A stretch of 64,000 bases of DNA from Triglochin maritima (GCA_963682175.1 OY821788.1:16262001-16326000); one strand, 5' to 3'; shown: positions 36,107 to 47,604, numbered from the stretch's first letter. The notes: generated by a model from the sequence alone, not told the origin. Numbers and translations are program-made.

Positions 36107-37861
36107 ATGGCCCAACAAAGAGAGGGATTTGACACCGGAAGACCTCCTTTGTTTGATGGAACAAACTATGCCTATTGGAAGAAACGTATGACCACGTTCA
36201 TACAATCATATGATGTTAAATTATGGGTGTTCTTTCAAATACCATATACTCAAAACAAACCATTAGAACGTACGGATGATGATGAGTTAGCCATGATTCA
36301 AATGAAAGCTAAACTCATGAACATAATTATGTGTGGATTGACCGAAGAACAATATAGTAGAATTAATGCATGTGATTCCGTATTTGAAGTTTGGCATATG
36401 TTAGAAAGTCACTTTGAAGGTCGATCATCCGTTAAGGAAACTAGAATAGCTTCATTTATGCAAAAGTATGAAATGTTTGCTATGAAACCGAATGAATCCA
36501 TTAGCGAGATGCATACTCGCTTTACCCTTATTACTAACTCTTTAAAGAACCTTGGTAAGGTTGTGATTGAAAGTGATAGGGTACGAAAGTTTCTTAGGTC
36601 CTTGACTTTGGATTGGGAGAAAAAGACTACGGCTATTGAAGAAGCCAAAGATCTCTCAAAGTTAAAGATGGAGGATCTCATTGGAAGCCTCATGGCGTAT
36701 GAGATCCAAATGGAAGAAAGAAGAGAGAAGGAGAAGGAACGGGAAGGATATAAGCGTAAAGAAAAACAAATTGCCTTAAAAGCAACCACGGATTCGAACG
36801 CAATCGAAGACGAGGACACCGATGAAGATGTTGCTTTCCTAACCCGCAACTTCAAGAAGTTCTTGTCCAAGAGAAAATTTGCAAAAGGAAGACGAGAATC
36901 CTCTCGGACATTCACTTGCTATGAGTGTAACAAAACCGACCACATGAAGAAGGATTGCCCCTTGCTTAGGCCTACGGATCGTGAACGAAGAGAAGAAAGG
37001 AGATATCCTCCTAGAAGAGAAAGGGATGAGAGACCAAGAAAAGATAGAGATGAAAGGCCACCCCGAAAGGAAAAGGAAGAGAGGCCTAAAAGACGTGACG
37101 ATTACAAAAGAAGGGATCGTCGCGAAAAGGATGGGAAAAAGGCTCTCAAAGCTACTTGGGATGATACAAGTTCATCAAAGGACTCCGACTCCGAATACTA
37201 CCAAGAAGAAGAAGAAGCACACATGTGTTTCATGGCATCTAATATTGATTCCGACTCGAGCCCTCCTCCATCACCAAAGACGAGTGATCAACCTCACGTG
37301 GTGGAAATCGACGACGATGAGGTATCCCGAAACGAAACACCCCCTTATGATGATTTGTTAGATGCTTTTCATGAATTTGCCGAGCATTATGAAATGATTT
37401 GTCATAAAAACAAATTAGCTAGAAAAGTGAATCTAGATAAATCTATCAAATGTGATATGCTAACCAATGAAATTGAGATTCTAAATGATGAGATTTCAAC
37501 TATGAAATCTACAAAAGATAATCATCTAAATGAAGATCTCATTGCCAAGAATATGCAACTCACGAAAGACTTATAGAAATTCACCTTAGGTAGAAAGATG
37601 CTTGACATGCTTCTTGGAACTCAAACTCAATCTCTAACAAAACATGGTCTAGGCTATAAGGGAGGTAAACAAAAGAAACCCACTTCCTACTTTGTTAAAA
37701 TGAATAACTCTCTTGTTAAGAAAACAAATTATTCAAATGTTTGGGTACCTAAGACTACTCAAGTTTGGGTACCAAAAGCTAACCCTCAAGGACCCAAACA
37801 AATTTGGGTACCAAAGTCTTCACTTGTTTCTTTGATTGTAGATAAAAGCAAGGAGAAAGGG
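36107..37861 (+). pseudogene. gag: Copia gag (SIRE/Maximus-like)
   Basis: Start at ATG 36107 (MAQQREGF), chosen over the upstream in-frame ATG 36077 because the second copy (42166) and the - strand copy (16093) share this position. Motifs: RPPLFDGTNYAYWKKRM near residue 13, UBN2-like gag core (residues about 60-190), Lys/Glu/Arg-rich stretch, and zinc knuckle CYECNKTDHMKKDC with ligands C271, C274, H279, C284 (glycine before His replaced by Asp). A basic low-complexity region and an acidic coiled-coil-like region follow. TAG 37574-37576 replaces a Glu codon (DL*KF versus DLEKF in the 14.6 kb copy). The frame then runs through WVPK repeats (37742-37815) and shifts near 37860 into the protease frame. 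Not functional as it stands. Confidence 0.85.
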
Positions 37862-40800
37862 GAAGTGGATTCTCGATAATGGGTGCTCGAGGCATATGAC
37901 GGGAGACTCCCAAGTTCTATCCAACTTAAAGCCTAAGAAAGGAGGAACCGTCACATTTGGAGATAATGTTAAAGGACACATTGTCGGCATCGGCAATGTT
38001 GGTAATTCTACTACTCCTAACATTGAAAAAGTTTTATTAGTAGACGGGTTAAAACATAGCTTGCTTAGTGTTAGTCAATTAACCGATAAGAATTTTCTAG
38101 TTGTATTTGACAAACTCACTTGCCATATCATCTCTAAAAATGACATGAAAATTGTTTTTAATGGATATAGATCAAATAACATCTACATTGTGCATGTTGA
38201 CAATCTTAGAAACCTAGGTGTTGAAACATGCTTAGTTGCCTCACATGACGAAGCTTGGTTATGGCACAACCATTTGGGACATATTAGTATGTCACAATTG
38301 CACAAATTATCCAAACTTGAATTGGTTAGAGGACTACCAAAAATTGATTTCGAAAAGGACAAACTTTGTGATGCATGCCAATTTGGAAAACAATTTAAAT
38401 CTTCTTTTAAATCTCTAAATGTGGTGTCAACTTCAAAATCCCTTGAGCTTTTACACTTAGATCTTTTTGGACCCTCAAGGACCGTAAGTCTAGGAGGGAA
38501 AAGATATGCATTTGTGATTGTTGACGACTTTTCGAGATTCACTTGGGTTTTGTTCTTAGCTAACAAGTATGATGCTTTTGAAAGATTTAAAAGTTTTTGC
38601 AAACGTGTTCAAAGAGAAAAAGATTCTAACATAATCACTATTCGTAGTGATCATGGAGGAGAATTTGAAAATGAATCATTTCAAAAGTTTTGTGAAAAAT
38701 ATGGAATTGAGCACAATTTTTCATTTCCTCGCACTCCTCAACAAAATGGGGTAGTTGAGAGGAAAAATAGAACTCTTCAAGAAATGGCAAGAACAATGCT
38801 TGTGGAAAAAGGACTTCCGAAATATTTTTGGTGCGAAGCCGTTAATACCTCTTGCTATGTGTTGAAACGTGTTCTCATTCGACCTATTTTAAAGAAAACT
38901 CCGTTTGAACTTTGGCATGACCGGACTCCTAAAATTTCATATTTTAAAGCTTTTGGCTCAAAATGTTTTGTCCTCAATACTAAAGACAACTTGGATAAAT
39001 TTGAAGCAAAATCTGATGAGGCTATCTTTTTAGGGTATTCCGACAGGAATAAAGCATATAGAATCTATAATAAACGAACAAGTTGTGTTGAGGAATCTCT
39101 ACACGTTAACTTTGACGAGTTAGCTTGTGTAGATAACTCATCTCTTGATGATGATTGCATGGATATAATTAGACATGTATCATCACAAGATGCTCCTTTT
39201 GAGTCTCATCAAGAGCCTCCATGTTTTCCACAAGAGGACGTGGAGGATCTTCCTAAGGATTGGACCTATAGAAAGGATCATCCGACGGACTTTGTGATTG
39301 GAGATGTTTCTCAAGGTGTGACGATACGATCTAAAGCACATGTAGTTTGTGATTCTTATGCATTTATCTCTTCATTAGAAACTAAGAAAGCTTAACAAGC
39401 ATGTAATGACGAATTTTGGCTAATGGCTATGCATGAAGAGCTAAATCAATTTGTTTGAAATAATGTTTGGGAACTTGTTGAAAAACCTTCTAACCAAATG
39501 GTTATTGGAACTAAATGGATATTTCGAAATAAACTTGACGAAGATGGGAATGTAATAAGAAACAAAGCAAGACTCGTTGCTCAAGGCTATCGCCAAGAGG
39601 AGGGTATAGACTTTGATGAAACTTATGCCCCCGTCGCTCAAATGGAAGTCATTCGCATGTTATTAACTTATGCATCTTACATGGACATAAAATTATTTCA
39701 AATGGATGTTAAAAATGCTTTCCTAAAGGGCTTTATAAATGAAGAAGTTTATGTGGCACAACCCCCCGGATTTGTAAATGAAACTTACCCAAACCATGTG
39801 TTTAAACTTAAGAAGGCTCTTTACGGCCTCAAACAAGCTCCTAGAGCTTGGTATGAGCGATTAAAGAACTTCTTAATCGACAAAGGTTTTTGTGTGGGTA
39901 AAGTGGATACCACTCTTTTTGTTAAAACATACGATCATGATTTACTAGTGGTACAAATCTATGTTGATGATATAATATTTGGTGCAAGTAACCCGCGTCT
40001 TTGCAAAAAAAATTCCAAATCTATGCAGGGGGAGTTCGAGATGAGCTTAATTTGTGAACTAAACTTTTTCCTCGGACTTCAAATTAAGCAAACTAAAGAT
40101 GGGAACTTCATATACCAAGCAAAGTACACAAGAGAGCTTTTAAAACGCTTTGGTCTTGAAGATAGCAAGCCACACAACACTCCCATGAGCACTAGCACTA
40201 AGCTAGACAAAGATGAAAATGGCAAGGAGGTGGATATCAAGAAATATCGAGGTATGATCGGATCTTTGCTTTATCTTACCGCTAGTTGTCTGGATATTAT
40301 GTTTTCCGTGTGCTCGTTTTCAAGCTTGTCCTAAAGAATCTCATTTCAATGCTTTAAAATGTATTTTTCGTTATCTCAAAGGATCTCAAGAATTTGGTTT
40401 GTTTTACCCTAGACTAGAGCTTTTGATCTTGTTGCCTATAGTGACGCCGACTATGCCGGTTGCATTTTAGATCGTAAAAGTACGAGTGGCACTGGCCAAT
40501 TCTTGGGAAAATCGCTTGTCTCTTGGTTTAGTAAGAAACAAAATAGTGTTGAATTGTCGACAACCGAGGCTGAATACATTGCCGCCGGTTGTGCATGTGC
40601 ACAAGTCTTGTGGATGAGGCAAACCCTCAAAGACTTGAAACTTGAGTTTCAAACTACTCCTATATTATGTGATAATACTAGTGCAATAAATCTTTCAAAA
40701 AATCCCATATTGCATTCTCGAACTAAACACATTGAGGTTAGACATTATTTTCTTAGAGATCATGCAACAAAGGAAGACATTAAGCTAATATTTGTTCCCA

Positions 40801-40901
40801 CTAATGATCAACTTGTGGATATCTTCACAAAACCTTTAAACGTTGATCAATTCATTCATATAAGGCTAAATCTAGCCATGTGCAACTTAAATGACGTATA
40901 A
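37862..40901 (+). pseudogene. pol: Copia pol: protease, integrase, RT, RNase H
   Basis: Domains in order: protease with KWILDNGCSRHMTGDS (active-site Asp codon 37875; Ser of DSG changed to Asn); GAG-pre-integrase WLWHNHLGHISM and CDACQFGKQ (HHCC zinc site); integrase core with HLDLFG, VDDFSRF, RSDHGGEF and PQQNGVVERKNRTLQEMA (DDE residues visible); integrase C-terminal FLGYSDRNKAYR; RT with KWIFRNKLDEDG, QMDVKNAFLKGF and catalytic YVDD at 39960-39971; RNase H with YSDADYAGC, TEAEYIAAG and DIFTKPL. Stops TAA 39393-39395 and a TGA near 39456, plus two compensating frame changes at about 40310 and 40425. The order protease-integrase-RT is the Ty1/Copia order. It is the only pol with nearly all catalytic motifs in the window. 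Confidence 0.9.
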
Positions 40902-41272
40902 CTTGAACATTTCATGTGATGTTGTCGAATTTTGATACTTGGTTGTGGTTTCCTTCCAAATGTTTGCGGAATTATTGGGTATTTTTCAAAATTGGGCGTT
41001 TCAAACCTTATTCGGTCGAACGAAAGAGTAGTTCCGTCCGACCGGATTACTGTTTCTCAAAGCAGTTTTGCAAAGTTTTCTCTCGTTCGGTCGACCGCAT
41101 TATTGTTTTCGGTCGACCGGTCGCTTGCTATGTTGTTTTTGAGTTTCCCAGGTGTGTTTCGGTCGACCACTTACTCAACTTCGTTCAACCGATTCTCGTG
41201 TGATCGACCTGACTTAAGTTCACTTAAGTGTCCGATCGACCGTGTTTGAGTTTCGGACGACCGTAGCAGTTT
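40902..41272 (+). other. Copia 3' region with palindrome pairs
   Basis: Follows the pol stop. No ORF, and it is not the start of the LTR (no TGTTGG). It carries pairs with TCGA-type cores at 41016/41038 (22), 41091/41113 (22), 41163/41185 (22) and 41236/41257 (21). Either a 3' untranslated region or rearranged LTR sequence from a related element. Confidence 0.6.
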
Positions 41273-42113
41273 TGCGGTCGACCAAAACTCTATTCACGGT
41301 CGACCGGAACTTAAGTCTTTTCCAGACCCAGTGCTACTGTCTCGGTTCGGTCGAACTGGTTTTCCAAACCGTTCGACCGGTCACTTAAGTTCAAGCCAAG
41401 TTGGATCGACCGTTAGCATCTTCATTCGACCGAACCAAGCACTACTTATAATCGATCAACCGTGTAACGCGATCCGGTCTACCGTTTGTCGCCAGAAATC
41501 TGTCCTGCAATTTCTGATTTATGTTTGTCTTACACATCTTTACATCACTTCAATCCCAACGGCTAGAACTTGTTTGGAGCTTATAAATAGAGCTTAGAAC
41601 ACTCATACAAGGTCACCAATCTTTCTCTAAGCTCAACATCTCATTACTACTCTCTAAGTGCTCTAAACCCTTGTGCTCATATCTTCCCACTTGAAATCAC
41701 CATCACTAGATTGCATAATTCATTTCAAGTGCCCAAGATTAGTTGCTGAAGTTTTATTCTTCAAGAGTTGTACAAGCTTCCGGAGTGAAACTCTTCTCGG
41801 ATTATGAGAAGGTGGTCCAAGCTAGGCGAGGGTGTTCGCAAAGCTTGTGGTGTAAAGGCGTGAACTCGGCCCGCAACGGAGATCGGATTAGTGGAGGATG
41901 CGAAGTTGCTCGAGTAAGAGCAATTCGTAAGAGAGGACTAGGATCCGGTGGTTGGATCCAAACCTCTATACATCCGGAGTAGTGGTTTGTTTGTTCTCTC
42001 CTTAATATCATTGTCTTATCTTTGAATTTGGTATAGTTATATTAAAAACCGTAATTAGTCTATTCACCCCCCCCCCCCCCTTAGACTATGTTTAGGGGCT
42101 AGTAGATCCTACA
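41273..42113 (+). repeat. Copia LTR, left part missing
   Basis: Collinear with 35221-36054 and ends in CTACA before a PBS. Its left edge lies at a palindrome (CGGTCGACCA, starting 41275) that joins the pol 3' region to mid-LTR. Contains a run of 14 C at about 42067-42080 where the 5' LTR has five. Confidence 0.85.
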
Positions 42114-42115
42114 TT

Positions 42116-42128
42116 TGGTATCAGAGCC
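42116..42128 (+). other. Second Copia primer binding site
   Basis: TGGTATCAGAGCC after the LTR end at 42113. Shows that the LTR at 41273 acts structurally as a 5' LTR for the following gag. Confidence 0.85.
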
Positions 42129-42165
42129 TTGTTAATTGCATTTAAACAAATTCACATTTGTAGCA

Positions 42166-42831
42166 ATGGCCCAACAAAGATAGGGATTTCACACCGGAAG
42201 ACCTCATTTGTTTGATGGAACAAACTATGCCTATTGGAAGAAACGTATGATCACGTTCATACAATCTTATGATGTTAAATTATGGATGTTCTTTCAAATA
42301 CCATATACTCAAAACAAACCATAAGAACGTATGGATGATGATGAGTTAGCCATGATTCAAATGAATGCTAAACTCATGAACATAATTATGTGTGGATTGA
42401 CCGAAGAACAATATAGTAGAATTAATGCATGTGATTCCGCATTTGAAGTTTGGCATATGTTAGAAAGTCACTTTGAAGGTCGATCATCCGTTAAGGAAAC
42501 TAGAATAGCTTCACTTATGCAAAAGTATGAAATGTTTGCTATGAAACCGAATGAATCCATTAGCGAGATGCATACTCGCTTTACTCTTATTACTAACTCT
42601 TTAAAGAACCTTGGTAAGGTTGTGATTGAAAGTGATAGGGTACGAAAGTTTCTTAGGTCCTTGACTTTGGATTGGGAGAAGAAGTCTACGGCTATTGAAG
42701 AAGACAAAGATCTCTCAAAGTTAAAGATGGAGGATCTCATTGGAAGCCTCATGGCGTATGAGATCCAAATAGAAGAAAGAAGAGAGAAGGAGAAGGAACA
42801 GGAAGGATATAAGCGTAAAGAACACTCATGA
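42166..42831 (+). pseudogene. gag: Second, partial Copia gag
   Basis: Near-identical to 36107-36770 but with TAG in codon 6 (caacaaagatag) and a second stop near 42323. It is cut at 42831, in the RKE-rich stretch before the zinc knuckle, by Gypsy LTR sequence. The order LTR-gag-pol-LTR-gag suggests unequal recombination between two related copies, then deletion. Confidence 0.85.
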
Positions 42832-43317
42832 CCCGCGGCCAAAATTTGAGTGCCAAACTCTTAACCGGATCCGCAAGTGCTGGATTTTAATCTGCCACTG
42901 GCGGAACAATTTTCTCTGATCGACTCCAAATTTTAACCATGGCTTTAGTTCACATAATAAACACGTGGGGTGCACCAAGAGTTATTGTTTTGAGCCCGTT
43001 TTGTTTCAATTGTCGAATTACTCCTCAGGTTTAGGAGATTCTGGACTTTTGCAACCAACATATTTTTCTTTACACTTACGTCCCTCTAGGTTTTCACTTG
43101 AGTCTTTCCTGAGTAACAATCCCGTCCTTGGGCATTACAAACAGGTCCAGAACCTTCCAAATCAGTTCATTGTTCTTGCATTTAGGTCATTTTCTCTTCA
43201 TTTCTCTTCGTTATTGCCTAAACCCTGAAACACATCAAACAAACACTCGCGTAACACAAATATGGGGTAAAAAAAGGATATATAACATGAATATGATGCA
43301 TGATATGCTACTAATCA
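42832..43317 (-). repeat. Gypsy LTR remnant (outer 5' LTR of the nested element)
   Basis: Collinear with 20346-20829 and ends at the same LTR terminus (complement TGATTAGTAGCATATC). The right flank is LINE sequence. It is therefore the likely partner of LTR 19265-20829, 22 kb away; the rest of this LTR was lost at the junction with Copia gag. Confidence 0.75.
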
Positions 43318-44406
43318 ATAACACAACCCTAAGTGAGATGTGGTCCGATCTATACCAACACAAAAAACATAAGTTCATCTCGATTTCAATTTTTTCCAGT
43401 GAAGAACCTTTGCAACCTACTTGGATAAAAGAAAGGTTTAAGCAAAACACAGATCATAACGAATTGGCTCTTCTATATTAGGTATACCCGGGGTTCAGAA
43501 ATGCAGGATGAGATTGCGGCGAGGCACCGCATTCGAAATATGCAGAAAGCGGATGTGATGTGGGTGCATACACGGTTTGCGATTTAATAATAAAATATAG
43601 ATATGTCAATTATAAATTATATACATGTAACTAAAAATTTATGTAATTTTTTAAATAATGTCTAAGATAAGTAATTTAATATTAAATAAATCATAGTAAA
43701 AAACAAAAAAACAAAAAAATCCAAAAAAACAAAAGAAAAAACCAAAAGGTGGGTGTTCAGAAATACGGCCACATCGACCAGCATATGAGGCTGCATATGC
43801 GGGTCATGAAGCGGGCCTCATCGGGGAGATGCGATGCACATCTCCCCAGCATCGCGCCTGCATCCACATATGTGGCTGCATACCTGAACAAAGGGTATAC
43901 CTTACAAGAAGGGAAAGAAGGGAAAGGCAAGGGTATATGGAAGTTAACTAAATACTAGCAATATACCAAACAATATGTATAAGTTCTTGTTTTTTGTTAT
44001 TCAATCCCCACATTCCAAACACATCTGGAAGGTGCATTGTACGACCAAGGTCAAGGTATTCTCATGGCTACACGCACAGAAAAAATTACTAACTATGGAC
44101 AACATTATTAACAAAGGTACGAACATAGATCCTTCTTGCCCAATGTGAGATAAGTGCCCGGAATTGGCTCAACACATCTTTTGAATGTGACTTTGCATCA
44201 CTATTTTTGAATGAAACTTCGCAGATAGACTTAAACATGATAATAGTTAATAACAATGGCTTCACTTTGGAAAATTTTATTAGAAAATTTTAGTTGGGAA
44301 TCACTTTGGAAAAATTTATTAGAAAGGAACAATAGAATATTTCGAAAAGAATCAAACTCTTTTGATTGTTTGTTAAATAAATGTTTTGATATCTTACAAT
44401 ATTGGT
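43318..44406 (+). pseudogene. LINE C-terminal region (continuation of 17731-19264)
   Basis: It continues the LINE interrupted at 19264. TTLSEMWSDLYQHKKHKF (about 43324) precedes an inserted MITE (43481-43901). Then HIWKVHCTTKVKVFSWLHAQKKLLTMDNI and CPELAQHIF (about 44020-44185) form the zf-RVT-like domain of plant LINE ORF2. The last part, WESLWKNLLERNNRIFRK...LQYWLGT followed by TAG (about 44285-44415), is the typical ORF2 end. Frame breaks throughout. Confidence 0.75.
43481..43901. mobile_element. Tourist/Harbinger-type MITE with TSD TTA
   Basis: 421 bp with imperfect terminal inverted repeats (left GGTATACCCGGGGTTCAG, right complement GGTATACCCTTTGTTCAG), flanked by TTA at 43478-43480 and 43902-43904. 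Removing it restores the continuity of the LINE. The TTA target duplication is typical of PIF/Harbinger elements; the TIR sequence itself was not matched to a known family. Confidence 0.6.
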
Positions 44407-45696
44407 TAGGTACTTAGAAAAGACAGGAGAACTGTTGCAACAAACTCTAGGAATCAAACGAGCCAACACTTTGGCTCTTGGAGATCCCTCACCAATGGCT
44501 ATCCCGATGCAACGGGCAAGCTTGACAGACCAGAACACTAACATGGGAAACCCAGGAGTCACAATCAGAGGGGAAGTATCCGACAACAACTTCGGTAGGG
44601 TAGAGTGGCCCATGAGATGGAGACTCCGTCATCGTTGGGCTGAGTAAGAGTAGTAAAAATTGCCTCGTTACGCGGTCTACTTAGAGCATCAACTATCATG
44701 ACCTAGGTCATCTTGATGACCAAGGTCATGCACACTCTCTCTTCCTTTCTCTCTCTGCCACGTTGTCATGACTAACCTTTTCTTTTTCTTTCACTATTCA
44801 CCAATTTGCCACGATCTAGGTTATCACACTCTCTTTCCTTCACATTATTAATTTCCTTATCAACTTTTATTCTATTCCAAAATCATTTATATTTACCAAA
44901 AACATTAATAATATATTTGGAAAACCCAAAATACCAATAAATATTGTATTTCCAAATTACATATAATTATTTTATTTAACCATCAATGATTAGCAAATAG
45001 TAAATATCATTAATATTAATAAAATTAATATTACATTAAATTAAGCAAACGTAAGTTTACGTTACCCGAAATGATAAACCAAATACACGACATAAACAAA
45101 ATAACACACAACATAAATCAAATATTAAACGACACAAACCACAAAACACCTACAATACATATTAATAAAACACACTTAAGCATCACTACCGCCAAATCGC
45201 GCGTGATGCCTACTCTGACTGATTTGAAATCTTGTCTGCGAATATAATTATCTTATAACCATATTGGAGAAACTAATAAAATGAGAATTTTGTTTAGGGT
45301 TGGAAAGGGAGAAGGAAGAAACTCGACGAGCTTCTATGAAGTACGACCTTTATATTTCACTTCTGAAAGCCAAGGAAAAAAGCATCCTGACCCCGCAGGA
45401 TGAAATTAATTTGGAGAAGATCAGTGACCAAATATTTAAGTAGAATTTTTGTGGTTTTAATTTTTCTAGTTTATATTCTATGGGTCAAGTTCTAGTGAGC
45501 CCAAGGCTCATCAAATTTAGTTTAAGCCCCCTACAATCTCACCATTGGATCTTATTATAGTTAATCTCACCATTCATTAGCATAACCGTTTTTTCTTAAT
45601 CTACCTTACAATTTGAAATGAGTGGTGGATATTGTGGGGGCTTAATTTAGAAAAATTAAGCCCTAGGCTCACTAGAGAATTCATGTATATTCTATC
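44407..45696. other. No confident gene; AT-rich intergenic DNA
   Basis: Contains short inverted copies of a gaccaaggtcat motif (44699-44732), CT-rich runs (44735-44835) and long AT-rich stretches. The ORF 44402-44647 has no recognisable motif. Only the fragment at 45300-45443 looks protein-like. Confidence 0.4.
45300..45443 (+). pseudogene. Possible C-terminal exon fragment, unknown protein
   Basis: 47 codons ending in TAG at 45441: starts LEREKEETRRASMKYDLYI and ends KISDQIFK. Preceded by a plausible acceptor (tttgtttag). The charged helical composition resembles C-terminal tails of plant trihelix/Harbinger-associated proteins, but there is no decisive motif. Function not recognised. Confidence 0.25.
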
Positions 45697-46279
45697 TAGG
45701 GCTGTAAATGGGTAATATTTTACCCGCAACCCGCCCCGCCCCGCCTAATGCGGGTAGCGGACAAAAAAATGTTACCCGCTAACCCGCTAACCCGCCACCC
45801 GCATAACCCGCATAATAAGCGGGGCGGGTTGCGGTTGTCTTGCAACCCGCCCCGCATAACCCGCAACCCGCCTAATCAAATATATTATTAATTTTTCATA
45901 TACCAAAATCATTTTAATGTTTCAATTTTACTCATAACCATTAACTCACCTTACCAAATCATTATTCAACACTAACCAAATGTCTAATTTTTCACTCAAC
46001 ACACATCCAATTTCCCAAAAAATACAATGAGTAATTACTATTTTTCAAGTTTTGATGTTCTTTTATTTTTCTTAGAAAAAATCAAAAAAAAATTAAAAAA
46101 CCCGCCAAACCCGCATAACCCGCCCCGCCACACCTAGTCCAACCTTAGGCGGGGCGGGTAGCGGTATTTTTATTTTTGACCCGCCCCGCCCCGCCCCGCC
46201 CCGCATACCCGCTTAACTTATGCGGGGCGGGTAGCAGTGGACCAAAAACCCACCCCGCCCCGCCCCACTTATACCCCTA
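45697..46279. mobile_element. Non-autonomous hAT-type element with 8-bp TSD
   Basis: 583 bp flanked by ATTCTATC at 45689-45696 and 46280-46287. Ends TAGGGCTGTAAATGGG and, on the complement, TAGGGGTATAAGTGGG. Interior ends packed with CCCGCCCCGC/GCGGGGCGGG repeats around an AT-rich centre. An 8 bp duplication and TAGGG-type termini are standard for hAT. No transposase ORF. Confidence 0.85.
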
Positions 46280-46287
46280 ATTCTATC

Positions 46288-47230
46288 TTCCCTGATTTGT
46301 AGTTGTGTTTTTTATTTCAGTTTAAGACTTATCTTCCATATTTTAATGATTAGTTTCGGTTGTTGTTATTTCAGTTTAATTGTTGTTTTCTACTTTAAAT
46401 TTGGTATAATATTTTCTATTTCAGAAAAGTTGGTGTATTTCAGTATAAATTTCGTACTTAAATTCTAACTATTTATAAAAATATAAACCCTTAATTATTA
46501 TAACAAATACCGATAAATCATGTATTGTTATTTTTTTATCATTTTTAATCTGTTTTTTAAATCTTATTTTCTTAAAATGTGTTTTCTAATTGTTTTTTAT
46601 TTTCCAATTGTTTTTTATTATTTTGTTAATTTTTTCCTCAATCGACTGCAACTTTTCAATACTACTCCCTCTTATACATCATTTCGAGGTCACTTTTGCA
46701 AATAATTAAATAAATAAATAATTCTTCTTTAAAAATAATAATAATTATAAAACGTATTTTAGAAAAAAGAATTAAAATTAATTTAAAATAAACCAAAAAT
46801 AAAAACAAAAACAAAAACATTTAAATAGAAAAAATTCCGACCGACCTACCCATGCCTGGTCGATGACTTGGTCAATGGATGTCGGGGTCATCCTCCCGAT
46901 GACCAGGTGCTTCCATTTTCCTTTTGCCAGTCAGCAGTCCCACATTTGTATCAGCCAGGAACTATCTGGTTGAGCTACTAATCTACCTTTGTAACCCTAT
47001 AATGGGGAAATATGTTTTTGCAAATCTTCAAGCCGTGGATCATGGCGTGAAGTTGAACCTTTAATTCATGAAATGCCTACTCTCAAAAGAAACAATTCTT
47101 AAACTAAAATTGCAGTTCGAGTCTAACCTCTATTTTACCTGAAGAAATCCAAATCCAAAGCCCCCATATTCAGCTCACGTAAGACTCGATCAACTGTTTG
47201 TGAAATCTCCAATCGAAGACACTTCCATCA
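46288..47230. other. AT-rich upstream region of the isomerase gene
   Basis: No supported ORF (the 61-codon ORF at 46520 is low complexity). Long A/T runs at 46290-46820. The 46825-47000 stretch is less AT-rich and holds gaccaggt/tggtcgat repeats. The gene's promoter probably lies here, but I see no decisive TATA box. Confidence 0.45.
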
Positions 47231-47238
47231 GTTGCGGT

Positions 47239-47539
47239 TAGGGGTGAGCAAAATTCGGTCCGGTCCGGACACCTTGACCGAACCGAATTTTTCGGTCCGG
47301 ACCGAACCGGACCGAATTTTTTCGGTCCGGTCTTCGGTCTACAAATTTTTGGAAATTCGGTCTTTGGTCCGGACCGGACCGAAAATTTAAGGGGAAAATC
47401 CGGATTTTGGACCGACCCGGACCGGACCGGACCGAACCTATTCGGTCCGGTTTTCGGTCCGGACTTCCCGAACATTCGGGTTTCGGTCCGGTCCGATTCG
47501 GTCCGGTCCAATCCGGTCCTGGATCGAAGCTCACCCCTA
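47239..47539. mobile_element. hAT-type MITE just upstream of the isomerase ATG
   Basis: 301 bp with perfect 11 bp terminal inverted repeats TAGGGGTGAGC/GCTCACCCCTA and an 8 bp target duplication GTTGCGGT at 47231-47238 and 47540-47547. The interior is made of GGTCCGGACC-like palindromic repeats. It ends 65 bp before the start codon, so it lies in the 5' UTR or core promoter. Confidence 0.9.
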
Positions 47540-47604
47540 GTTGCGGTGCCTTCTCAATCTCTCCACCCAACACAAACACGACACAAACCGAACCCAAAGC
47601 CCCG

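Noticed and set aside
38440..40901. Viral (pararetrovirus) integration
   Set aside because: The domain order protease-integrase-RT-RNase H, LTRs, tRNA-Met PBS and PPT fit Ty1/Copia. No movement protein and no caulimovirus motifs were seen.
42067..42080. Poly-C run as a functional element
   Set aside because: A homopolymer replacing a 5-C stretch in the sister LTR; expansion or a sequencing artefact is more likely.
44402..44647. 81-codon ORF as a host gene
   Set aside because: Overlaps the LINE ORF2 end, has no recognisable motif, and lacks evidence of splicing or homology.
46520..46705. 61-codon Phe-rich ORF as a small membrane protein
   Set aside because: Low-complexity AT-rich DNA gives such ORFs by chance.
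44690..46915. A large transposon bounded by gaccaaggtcat/gaccaggt motifs
   Set aside because: The inverted similarity between 44690-44732 and 46850-46912 is short and broken, and I found no target duplication.
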